NCBI GenBank assembly: GCA_938023515.1
Contig: CALJDR010000062.1
Location: forward strand, 1-49,870
Source: an uncultured Flavobacteriales bacterium
GTDB lineage: Bacteria; Bacteroidota; Bacteroidia; Flavobacteriales; UBA1820
Reading direction: 5' to 3'
DNA length: 49,870 nucleotides
Part shown: piece by piece, positions 19,259-27,800 of the stretch
How positions within the stretch are numbered: the stretch's first letter is position 1
Layout: each line of letters starts with the position of its first letter
Notes under the pieces: generated by a model
Database searches by the model: none
Told to the model about the DNA's origin: nothing
What the model saw: the letters and a program-made list of their open reading frames with translations, nothing else
Translations under genes and position numbers: made by a program

Positions 19259-19931
19259 TTAGTATTAGCCATTTCATTGCTTCCGGTAATTGTTGCTTTA
19301 GAAATTCATTCCATTGATCTGGGGAGTAATATTGTGATGTATGATGAATAAAATAAAGGTCTAATGCATAAGCTTCAGACAAAACAATATTACCTTTACG
19401 AGGATGTGTCCTATTTATTTTTATTGGCATATCTTCAATAGTACATTTTATACCCATTTTCTGGCATGAATAACCAAAACAAGTTTCGCTTCGTACACCT
19501 ATAAAAATACAATCTGTTGGCTTTAAAATCTTTATTAAATCAACAAAACAATGCCAAGCCGTAATATATTCTTGTTCATTAGGTATTGCATTACTCTGCC
19601 TCATCGGTTGTTGAATGAAATTATAGAATGTAATTTCTGACCAAAAATTGTCACTATCAGGAAATGTACTTTCCAAATTCCGATAAAAATTCCATGTTTC
19701 ACCGTTAAGATAACGTTCTAAAATATTTCTGCTTGCCTCTTTAGTTGACATGAAATCATCATAACACTCCTGATCAAAGTAACCTTCACAATCAACAGAA
19801 TAATGGCTGTCACCCACAACAAGAATCCTGCGAGTTCCTTTTTTATAATCCTTTCCTACCCAAGGATACCAAGTTAAATTCTCAATTTTATCAAATTCAG
19901 AATCAAATGATTTGTCCAAAACATCCTTCAT
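19239..19931 (-). CDS. Hypothetical protein, possibly uracil-DNA-glycosylase-like fold
   Basis: A 230-residue protein in AT-rich DNA unlike its neighbours, which suggests transfer. I do not recognise a named family. The N-terminal strand RILVVGDSHY, followed by a mid-protein helix and the strand LIKILKPTDCIFIGVRS, is reminiscent of the uracil-DNA-glycosylase-like superfamily, where a G-(D/E)-S-H/P loop and a LKP-x-VI-x-LG strand recur; this is a weak resemblance. There is no signal peptide or membrane segment. Its ATG overlaps the stop of the broken membrane-protein gene upstream (ATGA), so the two were one operon. Confidence 0.65.
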   Translation of the reverse strand: MKDVLDKSFDSEFDKIENLTWYPWVGKDYKKGTRRILVVGDSHYSVDCEGYFDQECYDDFMSTKEASRNILERYLNGETWNFYRNLESTFPDSDNFWSEITFYNFIQQPMRQSNAIPNEQEYITAWHCFVDLIKILKPTDCIFIGVRSETCFGYSCQKMGIKCTIEDMPIKINRTHPRKGNIVLSEAYALDLYFIHHTSQYYSPDQWNEFLKQQLPEAMKWLILNKNNCC

Positions 19932-20197
19932 AATATTTTAAATATAAAGATTAGCCAATAGGCATTGATGAATGTAGCGAATGAAATGCAAGTAAACCTC
20001 TCTATAATATACTGCCACTCTATTTCAAACAATGATACACTGCTATTACGATATAGCATTCGAAGTGAAACAACGTCGTCAAAATTCAAGAAAACATAAA
20101 TGGCAAATATAATTCCAATTACACTACTTCCGACAAATACTATCCAAGCTAATATCCATGATAAAAATTTGTAATTGTGAATCTTCTAAAATACCAT
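19928..20197 (-). pseudogene. Small two-TM membrane protein gene with an early amber codon
   Basis: An open frame of 85 codons encodes two hydrophobic segments (FLSWILAWIVFVGSSVIGII near the start and ISFATFINAYWLIFIF near the end) with a soluble middle. The only plausible ATG (20195-20197) is followed three codons later by TAG (20186-20188), after which the frame is clean to its TGA. That stop overlaps the ATG of the 19239 gene, a normal translational coupling. Either the gene is inactivated by a nonsense mutation, it starts at a non-standard codon, or its true start was lost at the polA junction. AT-rich like its partner. Confidence 0.6.
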
Positions 20198-20229
20198 GCC
20201 CCCAAATGAGAAAAGCTAAATATAACGAA

Positions 20230-23046
20230 TTAGTGGGCATCGAGCCAATTGTCCCCGGTCCCCACCTCGACGACCAACGGCACCCGGTCGATCCAGGCCC
20301 CCTCCATTTTCTGCCGGACCATCGCCCCGACGGCCTCGATCTCGCTCTTCGGCACGTCCAGCACCAATTCGTCGTGCACCTGCAAAAGCAGTTTAGCCGC
20401 GTATTTTCCCGAAGAAAGCTCGGCGAAAACATCGATCATCGCCCGCTTGATGATATCGGCCGCCGAACCCTGTATCGGGGCGTTGACGGCGTTGCGTTCG
20501 GCCGCTCCGCGGACATTGGCATTGCGGGAATTGATATCCGGCAAATAGCGACGGCGCCCCATGATCGTCTCCACATAACCGTGCTCCCGGGCAAACTCTT
20601 TCAGGGATTCGATATAATCCCGGAGTTTAGGGTACGTCTTGTAGTACGAATCGATGATCGCCGCCGATTCGCTGCGCGGCAGGCCCGTCTGACGGGAAAG
20701 CCCGTGGGCCGACACCCCGTATATGATCCCGAAATTGACGCTCTTGGCATGGCTGCGCTGTTCCTTGGTCACCTCCTCCAACGGCACGCCGAATACCCGT
20801 GCCGCCGTCGAACGGTGGATGTCCTGCCCGTGCGCGAACGCATCGATCATCGCATCCTCCCCCGCCAGCGAAGCGATGATGCGCAGTTCGATCTGCGAAT
20901 AGTCCGCCGACATCAGCACATGGCCGCTGTCGGAAGGCACGAACGCCCGGCGTATCATCTGCCCGCGACGGGTGCGCACCGGAATGTTCTGCAGGTTGGG
21001 ATTAGACGAAGAAAGCCGACCTGTGGCCGTAAGTGTCTGGTTGAACGACGTATGGATACGCCCTGTGCGGGGATTTATTTCCTGGGGGAGCGCCTCGATA
21101 TACGTAGAAAGCAGTTTGCCTATCGAACGGTATTCGAGGATATCGGCCACGATAGCATGGTCGGCAGACAGGTCGGAAAGCACTTCCTCGGAGGTGGACC
21201 ACTGCCCCGTCTTCGTTTTTTTCGGTTTTTCGATCAGCGCCAGCTTTTTGAAAAGAATGTCTCCCAACTGTTTGGGGGAATTCAGGTTGAAACTTTCCCC
21301 CGCTTCGGCAAAAATGCGTTTTTCCACCTCATCGAGTTCTTTCTTGAAATCCTGTTGTAAGCGGGCGAGTTCCACGGTGTCGATCCGCACGCCGGTGCGT
21401 TCCATATCGGCCAGTACGGGAATGAGCGGGGTTTCCAGGTCGCAGAACAATTTTTCCGCCCCTTTTTCCGCCAGCATCGGGGCGAACACTTCCTTCAGTT
21501 GCAGGGTAACGTCCGCGTCCTCGCAGGCGTATTCTTTCAGCCGCACGGGATCCACTTTCCGGATGTCCTTTTCCCGCCCCATCATCTCTTCGAACGGCAT
21601 CGGATTGTACGACAGGTATTCTTGGGCCAATATATCCATACCGTGCCGCGATTCGGGGTTCAGCAGGTAATGTGCCACCATCGTGTCGAAAAGCGGGCCC
21701 TTCACCGGAATTCCATAGCAGGCCAGCACTTCGATGTCGTATTTCAGGTTCTGGCCGGTCTTGGTTATCTTTTCATTCTCGAACACCCACCGGAAACGTT
21801 CCAATGTTTCCTGCGTCTTTTCCCGGTCTTCGGGCAGTCGCACCCAATATGCCTTCCCTTTTTCCAGGGCGAAGGACAATCCTACGATCTGCGTATCGAA
21901 AGCCTTGAGCGAAGTCGTTTCCGTATCGAACGTAAAATCCCGTGCCTTTTCCAGCCGCCCCAATAGTTTATCCAACGTCTCGGGCGTGCTGGCATCTATG
22001 TATTCGTGCGGCGTATCGGACAGGGACGGCAGCGAGGAAAAGAGCGACAGGCTTTGCTGTCCTTCCCCGGAGAACATATCGAGCTGTCCCTGCTGCTGCG
22101 CCGGAGCCTCTTCTTTCTCATTTTCACCCCCGAACGGAGAGGGTGTTGCTCCCTTTCCAAAATCCCGGTAAACAGCCTCCATCATCCGGCGGAATTCCAA
22201 ATGCTGAAATATCTCGCGGATACGGTTCAGATCGGGCGCGTCCAGATGAAATTCTTCGTGGTCGAACTTCACCGGGACGTCCGTCTCGATGGTAGCCAAC
22301 CGTTTGGACAAAAGCCCCAGTTCTTTGTTTTCTTCGATCTTTTTCCCCAAGGCCCCGCCTACTTCCGACGCATGGGCCAGCAGGTTTTCCATCGTGCCGT
22401 ATTCGGCCAGGAATTTTTTGGCGGTCTTTTCCCCTACGCCGGGAAGGCCGGGAATATTGTCCGACGCATCACCCATCATACCCAGATAATCCTGCACCTG
22501 TGACACGTCCTTTATCCCGAACTTTTCCAACACCCGGGGGACATCCCAGATCTCGATTCCGTTGCCCATCCGCGCCGGACGGTACATGAACGTTTTGGTG
22601 GTCACCAATTGGGCATAGTCTTTATCCGGGGTCACCATGAAGGTAGTGAACCCCTGTTCTTCGGCTTTCTTGGCCAGGGTTCCTATCACATCGTCCGCCT
22701 CGAACCCTTCGCACGATAGCTGGGGGATATGGAAAGCTTCCAAAATATCCTTGATCACCGGTACGGCGAACTGAATGGCTTCGGGGGTCGCTTCCCGCTG
22801 GGCCTTGTACTGGTCGAATATCTCGTGACGGAACGTCGGTTTCGACGTATCGAATACGGCCGCGATATGGCTGGGACGCTCCTTGCGCAGCAAGTCCAGC
22901 AGGGTGTTGACAAAGCCCATCACCGCCGAAGTATCCTCCCCGCGGCTGTTGGGGCGCATCGTCTTCATGAAAGCGTAATACCCCCTGTAGATTAAGGCGT
23001 ATGAGTCGAGTAAAAAAAGGCGTTTGTCTTCCGTAGGCTCCATCAC
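20230..23046 (-). CDS. polA: DNA polymerase I
   Basis: Repair and Okazaki-fragment polymerase, 938 residues. Residues 1-300 are the 5'-3' exonuclease (LFLLDSYALIYRGYYAF, then GMMGDASDNIPGLPGVGEKTA). Residues 340-530 are the 3'-5' proofreading domain with the intact DxE motif in FTFDTETTSL. The rest is the family A polymerase with SADYSQIELRIIA, the O-helix region RSHAKSVNFGIIYG and the C-terminal LLQVHDELVLDVP. Both exonuclease active sites are present. The first of two consecutive Met codons is used here. It is transcribed away from the tRNA-Arg gene. Confidence 0.98.
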   Translation of the reverse strand: MMEPTEDKRLFLLDSYALIYRGYYAFMKTMRPNSRGEDTSAVMGFVNTLLDLLRKERPSHIAAVFDTSKPTFRHEIFDQYKAQREATPEAIQFAVPVIKDILEAFHIPQLSCEGFEADDVIGTLAKKAEEQGFTTFMVTPDKDYAQLVTTKTFMYRPARMGNGIEIWDVPRVLEKFGIKDVSQVQDYLGMMGDASDNIPGLPGVGEKTAKKFLAEYGTMENLLAHASEVGGALGKKIEENKELGLLSKRLATIETDVPVKFDHEEFHLDAPDLNRIREIFQHLEFRRMMEAVYRDFGKGATPSPFGGENEKEEAPAQQQGQLDMFSGEGQQSLSLFSSLPSLSDTPHEYIDASTPETLDKLLGRLEKARDFTFDTETTSLKAFDTQIVGLSFALEKGKAYWVRLPEDREKTQETLERFRWVFENEKITKTGQNLKYDIEVLACYGIPVKGPLFDTMVAHYLLNPESRHGMDILAQEYLSYNPMPFEEMMGREKDIRKVDPVRLKEYACEDADVTLQLKEVFAPMLAEKGAEKLFCDLETPLIPVLADMERTGVRIDTVELARLQQDFKKELDEVEKRIFAEAGESFNLNSPKQLGDILFKKLALIEKPKKTKTGQWSTSEEVLSDLSADHAIVADILEYRSIGKLLSTYIEALPQEINPRTGRIHTSFNQTLTATGRLSSSNPNLQNIPVRTRRGQMIRRAFVPSDSGHVLMSADYSQIELRIIASLAGEDAMIDAFAHGQDIHRSTAARVFGVPLEEVTKEQRSHAKSVNFGIIYGVSAHGLSRQTGLPRSESAAIIDSYYKTYPKLRDYIESLKEFAREHGYVETIMGRRRYLPDINSRNANVRGAAERNAVNAPIQGSAADIIKRAMIDVFAELSSGKYAAKLLLQVHDELVLDVPKSEIEAVGAMVRQKMEGAWIDRVPLVVEVGTGDNWLDAH

Positions 23047-23057
23047 TGTTTTTTTAT

Positions 23058-23065
23058 TATATTTG
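23058..23065 (+). promoter_or_regulatory. Possible -7 box upstream of tRNA-Arg
   Basis: TATATTTG on the plus strand matches TAnnTTTG, but no good -33 box lies 19-21 bp upstream. It would give a transcript of about 190 bases that includes the hairpin at 23116 and tRNA-Arg. Confidence 0.35.
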
Positions 23066-23115
23066 CACGTCTTTAGGTCGCTCGCGCTCAGCGAACATCC
23101 CGCAGACGGCCCATT

Positions 23116-23162
23116 GGGGGTAAAGGTAATAAAATTTAAGCCTTAAGCCCGTTAAGACCCCC
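23116..23162. other. Nested hairpin between polA and tRNA-Arg
   Basis: The outer arms GGGGGT (23116-23121) and ACCCCC (23157-23162) enclose an inner pair CTTAA/TTAAG (23142-23146, 23152-23156), followed on the plus strand by an A-run. It is not coding. It could be part of the tRNA precursor leader, the polA 5' UTR when read on the minus strand, or a small RNA. Confidence 0.35.
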
Positions 23163-23186
23163 CTAAAAAAGGACACCGAAACCAAT

Positions 23187-23260
23187 GCTTGGGTAGCTCA
23201 GTTGGATAGAGCAGCAGTTTCCTAAACTGTTGGTCGCGGGTTCGACTCCCGCCTCGAGCA
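23187..23260 (+). tRNA. tRNA-Arg (anticodon CCT)
   Basis: A 74-nt cloverleaf. The acceptor arms GCTTGGG/CTCGAGC pair with two G.T wobbles, the anticodon loop is TTCCTAA (anticodon CCT), the T-arm is GCGGG-TTCGACT-CCCGC and the discriminator is A. It reads AGG codons. A terminator follows 7 bases later, and the toxin locus begins immediately beyond that. Confidence 0.96.
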
Positions 23261-23267
23261 CACACAG

Positions 23268-23296
23268 TCCCTGCGCTATTGCGCAGGGATTTTTTT
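23268..23296 (+). terminator. Terminator of tRNA-Arg
   Basis: The 9-bp hairpin TCCCTGCGC-TATT-GCGCAGGGA is followed by seven T residues, a textbook intrinsic terminator on the plus strand. Confidence 0.93.
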
Positions 23297-23307
23297 ACAG
23301 CATCCAT

Positions 23308-23433
23308 TTATTGGAAATGAATTTTATTTTTGACCTGCGCGGGCTTCTTGGGCAGGTATTCTTTCAAACTAAATGTTTTCAGCCGTTTCCAGTTGCCCAT
23401 CAGTTTCTTCAGCCCGCCGGTGGCCACCAACAA
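23308..23433 (-). pseudogene. Displaced copy of the toxin gene's pre-toxin junction
   Basis: This frame encodes LLVATGGLKKLMGNWKRL followed by KTFSLKEYLPKKPAQVKN, almost identical to the stretch just before the toxin domain in the large gene at 24816-28103. It then ends after KIHFQ at a TAA. At DNA level 23326-23429 matches 25443-25546 with one mismatch. It has no start codon and no toxin domain, and it begins directly after the hairpin terminator at 23438. I read it as the leftover joint of a further cassette that has been lost. Confidence 0.85.
23326..23429. repeat. 104-bp direct repeat, outer copy
   Basis: Identical to 25443-25546 except at 23333 (A instead of G). The near-perfect identity implies recent duplication or ongoing gene conversion. 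It is the likely homology arm for exchange of toxin cassettes. Confidence 0.95.
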
Positions 23434-23460
23434 AAAACCCCGCCGGATGGCGGGGTTTTA
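23434..23460. terminator. Cassette terminator 1
   Basis: The hairpin CCCCGCC-GGAT-GGCGGGG (23438-23455) is flanked by an A-run and a T-run, so it works in either direction. On the minus strand it ends the broken immunity gene's transcript. It resembles the terminator at 24402 with a compensating base-pair change. Confidence 0.9.
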
Positions 23461-23478
23461 AAAATGTTCGGCACGAGG

Positions 23479-23834
23479 CTAAACGTTCCGGCGGGCGTAG
23501 AAGTCGTCCCGGTATTGCTGGAAGTATTTCAGCATGTCGTATACGTCCCGGGTGCGGAAGGTGCCTAACTTCTTGGTGAGGTATTCGGTCACATCGCAGT
23601 CGTCTTTGTCGCAATCGAAGTATACACTTCATATCCAAAATCATAGGCCTCTCTTTTTCCGGATAAAACCTCCCCTAAGGCTTCCACTATTTCATCATAA
23701 TATTCTTTATTTTCTATGATGGAATTTATTTCATCGTGTAATTGGCGTAATACCGGCTCGGAATCAACTTCCATCATCGGGTCGCTATACGCGTCCAGAT
23801 GTGCTTGATATATCAGCGTGAAATATTTTTTCAT
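23479..23834 (-). pseudogene. Second immunity gene, frameshifted
   Basis: Homolog of the immunity gene at 24441. The first 70 or so codons (MKKYFTLIYQAHLDAYSDPM..., AYDFGYEVY) and the last 45 codons (YFDCDKDDCDVTEYL..., FRTRDVYDMLKYFQQYRDDFY) both align with it, but they are in different frames. The switch falls near 23620 at GTGTATACTTCG, where dropping two bases restores the frame. In the unshifted frame translation stops at 23589 after 81 residues. The part before the break is AT-rich and the part after it is GC-rich, so the break looks like a recombination joint. It sits 34 bases after the orphan toxin cassette it would have neutralised. Confidence 0.82.
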
Positions 23835-23868
23835 GATAAATGTGTTTTAGACTACAAATATAAGTTAT

Positions 23869-24375
23869 TTATTCGTATAGCGGATAGAAAGAGGTCACTT
23901 TTTTGACAAGTTTTCCTTCTTTGTTCACATATTCATCAAACTGTATAACAATACGTATTCTGTTATCTTTTGATATTCCTATATATTTATTCCGTTGTTT
24001 GGCTAGCTTTCCGACTATGTGCTCGGAGGCATACTGTACTTCCTCGATAATTCTGTTTTTAGACCAGCCATCCGGAAAGAAAGAGCAGACGCCATTGTTT
24101 CCATCTTTTACGGCGATAGTCCCGTCCTTTAGGACGATCTCCGGGCGGCATTCGTATACGCCTGTCATGGGATTTATTTTCAAATCTCTGAGTGTATATT
24201 TACCGCCGTTTTCTTTTGCTAATCGAACCAGTCCTTCTTTTGTATGTGCGCCGGAATACTTGAAGATCCCTTTGCTTTTTACATAGCTTGGTTTACTTCC
24301 TTTGAACACGTGGTCTTTGCTGGCGTCGAGCATTGTTTTGATCTCCTCTTTTGTCCCCAGGGTGGTTTTCTCCAC
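23869..24375 (-). CDS. Orphan EndoU-type toxin cassette without delivery module
   Basis: A 168-residue product from a GTG at 24375; the frame is open back to the terminator at 24402. It carries the same domain as the end of the large toxin: KDHVF, KYSGAHTKE, MTGVYECRPEIVL, CSFFPDGWSKNRIIEEVQYA and a final VTSFYPLYE. The two His of the nuclease (HV and AHT) are kept. It lacks any signal peptide, start region or N-terminal module, so it resembles the displaced tips known from Rhs and CdiA loci, which become active only when recombined onto the main gene. Expression on its own would be unexpected. The frameshifted immunity gene follows. Confidence 0.82.
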   Translation of the reverse strand: MEKTTLGTKEEIKTMLDASKDHVFKGSKPSYVKSKGIFKYSGAHTKEGLVRLAKENGGKYTLRDLKINPMTGVYECRPEIVLKDGTIAVKDGNNGVCSFFPDGWSKNRIIEEVQYASEHIVGKLAKQRNKYIGISKDNRIRIVIQFDEYVNKEGKLVKKVTSFYPLYE

Positions 24376-24396
24376 GCGGGTAAGGGGTTCTAAACA

Positions 24397-24423
24397 AAAA
24401 ACTCCGCCAATGGCGGAGTTTTA
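24397..24423. terminator. Cassette terminator 2
   Basis: The hairpin CTCCGCC-AAT-GGCGGAG (24402-24418) is flanked by an A-run and a T-run. On the minus strand it ends the toxin-immunity transcript, 18 bases after the immunity stop. It shares its sequence with the terminator at 23438 apart from the loop and one compensated pair. Confidence 0.9.
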
Positions 24424-24440
24424 AATCATAAATGCAAAAC

Positions 24441-24809
24441 TCATCGCTGAGAATAATAATTATCTCTATATTCCCGGAAAGATTTTAGCATGTCATACAT
24501 GTCTTTTGTTCTAAAATAGGCAATAATATCTTCACCGATACTTACTTCGCAAGTTTCTTTATTATAGAAAAAGATAAGCATTTCTCCACTATATGACCCT
24601 TCTTCTTCTTTATCAGAAAGAACATTTTCAAATTCGGCCAAAACTTCATCTAAATATTCTTTATCTTCTATTATCATGTTAATATCATTATGGAGTATTG
24701 CCCTTGTTGGGGATCCATCAAAAACTAATAATGGTTCCGAATTCACATCCATCATTGGCGAATTATTTATATCCAAATGCGGATGCCATATTAATTTAGA
24801 GTATTTCAT
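24441..24809 (-). CDS. Predicted immunity protein for the EndoU-type toxin
   Basis: A 122-residue acidic cytoplasmic protein starting 6 bases after the toxin stop. I do not recognise a named immunity family. Identification rests on position and on the homologous gene next to the second toxin cassette (shared patterns HLD-x4-PMM-x-V-x-SEP, DIN-x-IIE-x-KEY and FRT-x-D-x-YDMLK). The conserved PMM/DSEP segment near the N-terminus and the C-terminal YDMLKSFREYRD helix are the best-kept parts; the middle differs, as expected if it sets toxin specificity. It would bind the nuclease in the producing cell and prevent self-damage. Confidence 0.78.
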   Translation of the reverse strand: MKYSKLIWHPHLDINNSPMMDVNSEPLLVFDGSPTRAILHNDINMIIEDKEYLDEVLAEFENVLSDKEEEGSYSGEMLIFFYNKETCEVSIGEDIIAYFRTKDMYDMLKSFREYRDNYYSQR

Positions 24810-24815
24810 ATTCTA

Positions 24816-27800
24816 TTAATTTAACGATTTAAAATTAGCCAATTTTTCATGCAAAGGAAAAAAAGAAATGACTCTTTTTATTTTATTTTCTGCTTCTTCC
24901 TCGCAAAAAAATACAATTTGTACTCCTTCCCGGGTTTCTCCTACATATGCATCAATATATTTTGGATGCATACCTTTCAAATTTTTTGCGGCGTACTGGA
25001 CTTCTTCCATAATTTTCGATTCCGGCCAATTCTTCGGAAAGAACGAGGAAATAGTACCTGCCTTTGAAATGGACATTCCATTATTCAATTCTATTACTAC
25101 TTTTCCCTGATAAACCCCTGTTTCCGAGTTTACCATTTTATGCTTAATCGCGTACCGTCCACCACCGTTATTAGTAATATATTGTTTTATAGATTTTTCG
25201 GTATGCCCTCCCGAAAATTCAAATATTTTCTTCTGTTTATTCCAGCGGGCTTTATTAACATTCAATACATGCTCATATCCTGCCTTTCCAATCATTTTAT
25301 CTGCATTTTCAATCCTGTTTATGGGACTGTAATTCATCATTGTTTTTGGAGTTGGCACAGGTGCAGAAGGAAGAGTTTTCGGGACTTGGGTTCCGGCTTT
25401 GGCAGCGGGGTTGCCGAGTATTTTTATTTCTTTTTCGATTATATTTTTGGCCTGCGCGGGCTTCTTGGGCAGGTATTCTTTCAAACTAAATGTTTTCAGC
25501 CGTTTCCAGTTGCCCATCAGTTTCTTCAGCCCGCCGGTGGCCACCAGAAGGGATACGACGTCCACCAGCAGGCGTCCCTGGGCGTAGCCTTGTTCGGGCA
25601 GGGTGCCGTTCAGGCGGGAGAAATAATCTTTCAGTCCGCCGGTCAATTGGTCCTGGAACATTTGGCGGAATACAGGGTTGGCGTTGTATTCCTTAAAGAA
25701 TTCCAGCAGTTCGAGCCCCATTTGGTCGCCGTATTGGTTGATGCCGTCGAATTTCTCGGACATCACGGCGCCGGCTGTCCCGGGGGAGGAAGGAAAGACG
25801 CTTCCCAGCAGTTTGGATATTCCGTAGACGGCGTATTTGCCGATGCCGCCGATGACGTCCTTGAAGCCGACTCCCAGGTCTATCAGTCCGTCCACCACAC
25901 CGGCGGTCAGCCCGGCGGCATGGGATTGCCCGGTGTATAGTTTGGGGCTGACGTAGCGGTGGTAGCCGGGAAACATTTGCTCGCCCAAGGTGGAGGCGTC
26001 CGCGGTTTGCGCCGGCGTGGTGGACGGGGATTTCGCTTTTTCCTGCTGCTCTTCGTAGGCGTTGGTGGCGATCCCCACCGGAGCGAGTATCAGGCCCCAC
26101 TTCGTGACATGCCCCAGCCCCCGCAGTACGGACGAGGCGCGGGCGTCGACCAGGGAGTTCTTTTTCACCCCTTCCAGCCCGGTGCCCAGGCGCTTGGCGG
26201 CTCCTTTGGCATCGAGGCCCAGCCGGGCAAGTTCCTCCTCGGCCTTCAGGGCGGCGGCACTTTGGGCGGCCTGTTGTCCGGCGGCAGCGGAGACCACTAC
26301 CGGAACGACAGGGGCGGGCGTTTCGGCAGGCGCGGGACGGACAGCGGCTTCTTCCAGGTAGCGGGAGAACTCTTCGGGCGGGGCGGAGAGCATTTTTTTG
26401 AGCAGCGTTTCGGGATTGCGGCCGCTTTTCAGGACTTTGGTCTCCCGGATGATATCCGTCAGGTAGCGGTAGGCGAAGGCTTTGTCGGGCCGGCGGAGGA
26501 TCTCGGCCAGGCGGTCGGTGGTCTGCTGCGAGCCGCCGGTATACTCCAGGAATATCCGGAGGTTGGCCACCATATCCACGTAACCGGTACCGATGCTCTG
26601 CTCAAAACCCTCGGGAAGGGCCCATTGCTGGCTTTTCGCCACCTGGGGGAATATCTCCCGGGCGTACCATTCGGTGACCATTTCGAGGGCTTGCCGCCGG
26701 GGCGACTGGGGGTAGAGGTTGAAGTCCAGCAGTTCGTCGCGGCGGTCGGGGTATTGCTGTTCCAGTTCGGCGAAGGAGTGTTCCCGTCCCATCGTATGTA
26801 CCATTTCGTGGGTAATGTCCGAGGCGGCCGAAAGCTCTTCCCGAGTCAGGGGAATACCCGTATTGGATTTCTTAAAAGCCCCTATCAGGTCTTTGGCAGG
26901 ATTGTGCCCGTCGGCGGCCGTGCGGGTCGATATATTGAACCGCACCTGGTCGCCGGCGATCCGGGTGTCCATGAACACTTCGGGGTCGGAGGGTTCGGAC
27001 AGGGTTACCTCGACGGCTTTATATCCTTTCAAAAAATCGTCCCCGAAATTCCCGAGGTAGTAGCCGAGCTGGTCTTCGGGTTTCAGGTTGGCCAAAAGGC
27101 GCTTTTGGCCCCGGTAATCCACATAATTGGCCTTGGGCAGTTCCGGGAAAGCATTTTGGTACCGCTCGATATTCCCCGTTAGGAAAGCTTCCGCCTTTTC
27201 CGGCATGGTTATCTCCGTATCGTCCGCCACGCCGATGAACCCTTTGGCCGCCAGGGCCGGGGTGAGCAGCGAATTTTTGATCAACGGATGACATGCGCAC
27301 CGGCAGTTGTAATGCCACCCGGTAAACACGAACCCTTTGGGATAATCCGCGGCCATTTCATCGCAGATATCCCTTTTTCGGGGGCCGCCGTACTTGTTGG
27401 CCGGACGTACCGATATCCGGCAACCGATTATCTCGGGGACATCCTGGCTCATGGTATTTTGCAGGACATAACCATCTTTCACCAGCGTTCGTTCCAGCGA
27501 ATTTTCCAACAGTGATGCCGAATTCCCGGTCGTATTGCGCCCGTAAACCGACTCCCGCCACCGGGATAGGTCTACCCCTGCCTTTTTTGCAGCCTGGGGA
27601 TTTTTCAGCAGTCCGGTCAATCGATTTACCTGCCGGGCGGTTAACTTCCCATTTCTCACCGGACCGATGGCAGAGACAATCCCCGGATCTTCCCGTAATT
27701 TCTCCAATAGTTTTATTTCTTCGGAGAATGCCGCCGCCGAACGCGCTATCTCCGACTGCCCTACCCATTTTTGGCTGCCCTGGTATTTTTCGACGAACTC

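Noticed and set aside
20158..21360. 400-codon plus-strand frame antisense to polA
   Set aside because: polA on the other strand is complete and conserved through this stretch.
25959..27182. 407-codon plus-strand frame antisense to the toxin gene
   Set aside because: Low-complexity Gly/Phe-rich translation and no start context; the toxin frame explains the region.
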